From: Thermoleophilia bacterium
Lineage (GTDB): Bacteria > Actinomycetota > Thermoleophilia > Gaiellales > Gaiellaceae
Length of the DNA stretch: 26,064 bases
Assembly (NCBI GenBank): GCA_014534415.1
Contig: JACVRM010000010.1
Location: 1 to 26,064, forward strand
Direction: 5' to 3'
The notes beneath the pieces are model-generated. The model saw only the letters and a program-made list of their open reading frames with translations, was not told the DNA's origin and did not search any database. Shown here in pieces: positions 25,192-26,064 of the stretch. Numbering within the stretch: position 1 is the stretch's first letter; every line of letters begins with the position of its first letter. The translations under genes were made by a program, and so were the position numbers.

Positions 25192-26064
25192 GCCGCCTCC
25201 GCCGCCGTACCAGTGGCAGCCTCCATCACGCGCTCCGAGCTCGCCTGCGCGCGCTCCAGCTCGGCTGTGACGCGACCCTCGCGCAGGACGACGACCCGGT
25301 CGCTCATGGCGAGAACCTCGGGCAACTCGGACGAGATCAGCACGATTGCGAGCCCCTGAGCCGCGAGCTGCGAGATCGTGCGGTGGACGTCCGCTTTGGC
25401 TCCCACGTCGACGCCCCGCGTCGGTTCGTCGAGGATCAGGACGCGCGGCTCCGCCGCGAGCCACTTCGATAGGACGACCTTCTGCTGGTTGCCGCCCGAG
25501 AGCGTGCTCACGACCTGGGCGGGCGAGAACGCACGGATGCGGAGCTGCTCGATGAACCTCCGCGCCAGGCGCCGCTCCAGCCAGGGGCGCAGGAAGCCGC
25601 CTCGCGTCAGGCGCGGTAGCACGGCGAGCGAGGTGTTCGCCGAGATGGACATCACGTGGACGAGTCCCTGGCCGAGCCGGTCCTCGGGGAGGTAGGCGAG
25701 CCCGCGGCGGAGCGCCGCACGCGGCGAGCGCGGCCGGAACGGCCGCCCGCCGATCAGCACCTCGCCGGCGTCGTGGGGGTCGATGCCGAACAGGCTGCGC
25801 GCGATCTCGCTGCGGCCGGCGCCGACCAGCCCGGCGAGCCCGACGATCTCGCCGCGCCGGACCGCGAACGAGACGTTCGCGAAGACGCCGCGCCGGGTGA
25901 AGCCGCGCAGCTCCAGGGCGACATCGGCGATCTCCGCCTCCTCCTTGGGGAAGAGCGCCTCGAGCGAGCGCCCCACCATGAGGCGGACGATCTCCGCGTG
26001 CGAGAGTTCGCCTGCCGGCCGCGTGGCGATGCGGCGGCCGTCGCGCAGCACCGTCACGACGTCC
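25188..26064 (-). CDS. rhaT: Sugar ABC transporter ATP-binding protein (RhaT/RbsA type), 5' partial
   Basis: C-terminal part of a duplicated-ATPase sugar importer subunit; the gene enters from beyond the right window edge, and the frame is open through base 26063. Visible first are the end of nucleotide-binding domain 1 (VVTVLRDGRRIATRPAGEL, then EIVRLMVGR), the linker, and all of domain 2. Domain 2 has the degenerate P-loop GLVGAGRSEI usual for this half, the signature LSGGNQQKV, Walker B VLILDEPTRGVDVG, and the switch segment ISSELPEV. The GTG at 26057 is internal, not a start. The family (RbsA/MglA/RhaT, COG1129) is certain. Ribose, galactose or rhamnose use depends on the partner receptor, which here is RhaS-like. 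Confidence 0.93.
   Translation of the reverse strand, partial: DVVTVLRDGRRIATRPAGELSHAEIVRLMVGRSLEALFPKEEAEIADVALELRGFTRRGVFANVSFAVRRGEIVGLAGLVGAGRSEIARSLFGIDPHDAGEVLIGGRPFRPRSPRAALRRGLAYLPEDRLGQGLVHVMSISANTSLAVLPRLTRGGFLRPWLERRLARRFIEQLRIRAFSPAQVVSTLSGGNQQKVVLSKWLAAEPRVLILDEPTRGVDVGAKADVHRTISQLAAQGLAIVLISSELPEVLAMSDRVVVLREGRVTAELERAQASSERVMEAATGTAAEAA

Overview
The window is about 26 kb of very GC-rich DNA with dense genes, frequent GTG and TTG starts and many 4-base gene overlaps. A complete GlgE-type alpha-glucan pathway, an Eis-like acetyltransferase and an actinobacterial-type PcrA point to a high-GC actinobacterium. A deep lineage such as Thermoleophilia is plausible, but that is inference from style and gene content.

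Layout. Bases 1-2008 hold a 5'-truncated PcrA/UvrD helicase, followed closely by an Eis-like N-acetyltransferase (2018-3253). A 320-base convergent intergenic region (3254-3575) carries a cluster of short palindromic repeats with core GGGGTCAGACCTC. Bases 3576-18275 form a glucan and trehalose supercluster: malQ on the minus strand, then glgE, treS, mak and glgB on the plus strand, then an inverted 3'-truncated REP-associated tyrosine transposase (RAYT), then treZ, glgX/treX and treY. Within each plus-strand block every start codon overlaps the previous stop (ATGA, GTGA, GTGA; TTGA, TAGTG), so translation is probably coupled. Next come a large membrane-anchored protein fusing a DUF4015-type glycosidase-like domain to a polysaccharide deacetylase domain (18325-21306) and a small GNAT acetyltransferase (21407-21883). 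Two strong hairpins separate these from a minus-strand rhamnose-type ABC importer operon (ATPase, permease, permease, lipoprotein; 22022 to the window end, ATPase truncated at its 5' end).

How the genes work together. TreS interconverts maltose and trehalose. Mak phosphorylates maltose, GlgE adds maltosyl units from maltose-1-phosphate to alpha-1,4-glucan, and GlgB branches the glucan. GlgX debranches glucan, TreY turns the linear chain end into a trehalosyl unit, TreZ releases trehalose, and MalQ rearranges maltodextrins. The locus therefore appears to encode a closed trehalose-glucan cycle. Several enzymes (TreY, MalQ, GlgE, TreZ) look shorter than usual.

The most unusual signal is the repeat family GGGGTC(A/T)GACCCC / GGGGTCAGACCTC. 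It occurs six times in the array, once just upstream of the RAYT, and about seven more times inside genes in this window. In the genes it is mostly read as (G/W)-S-D-(L/P) using A/T-richer codons. Together with the RAYT this looks like a REP/RAYT system that has invaded both intergenic and coding DNA.
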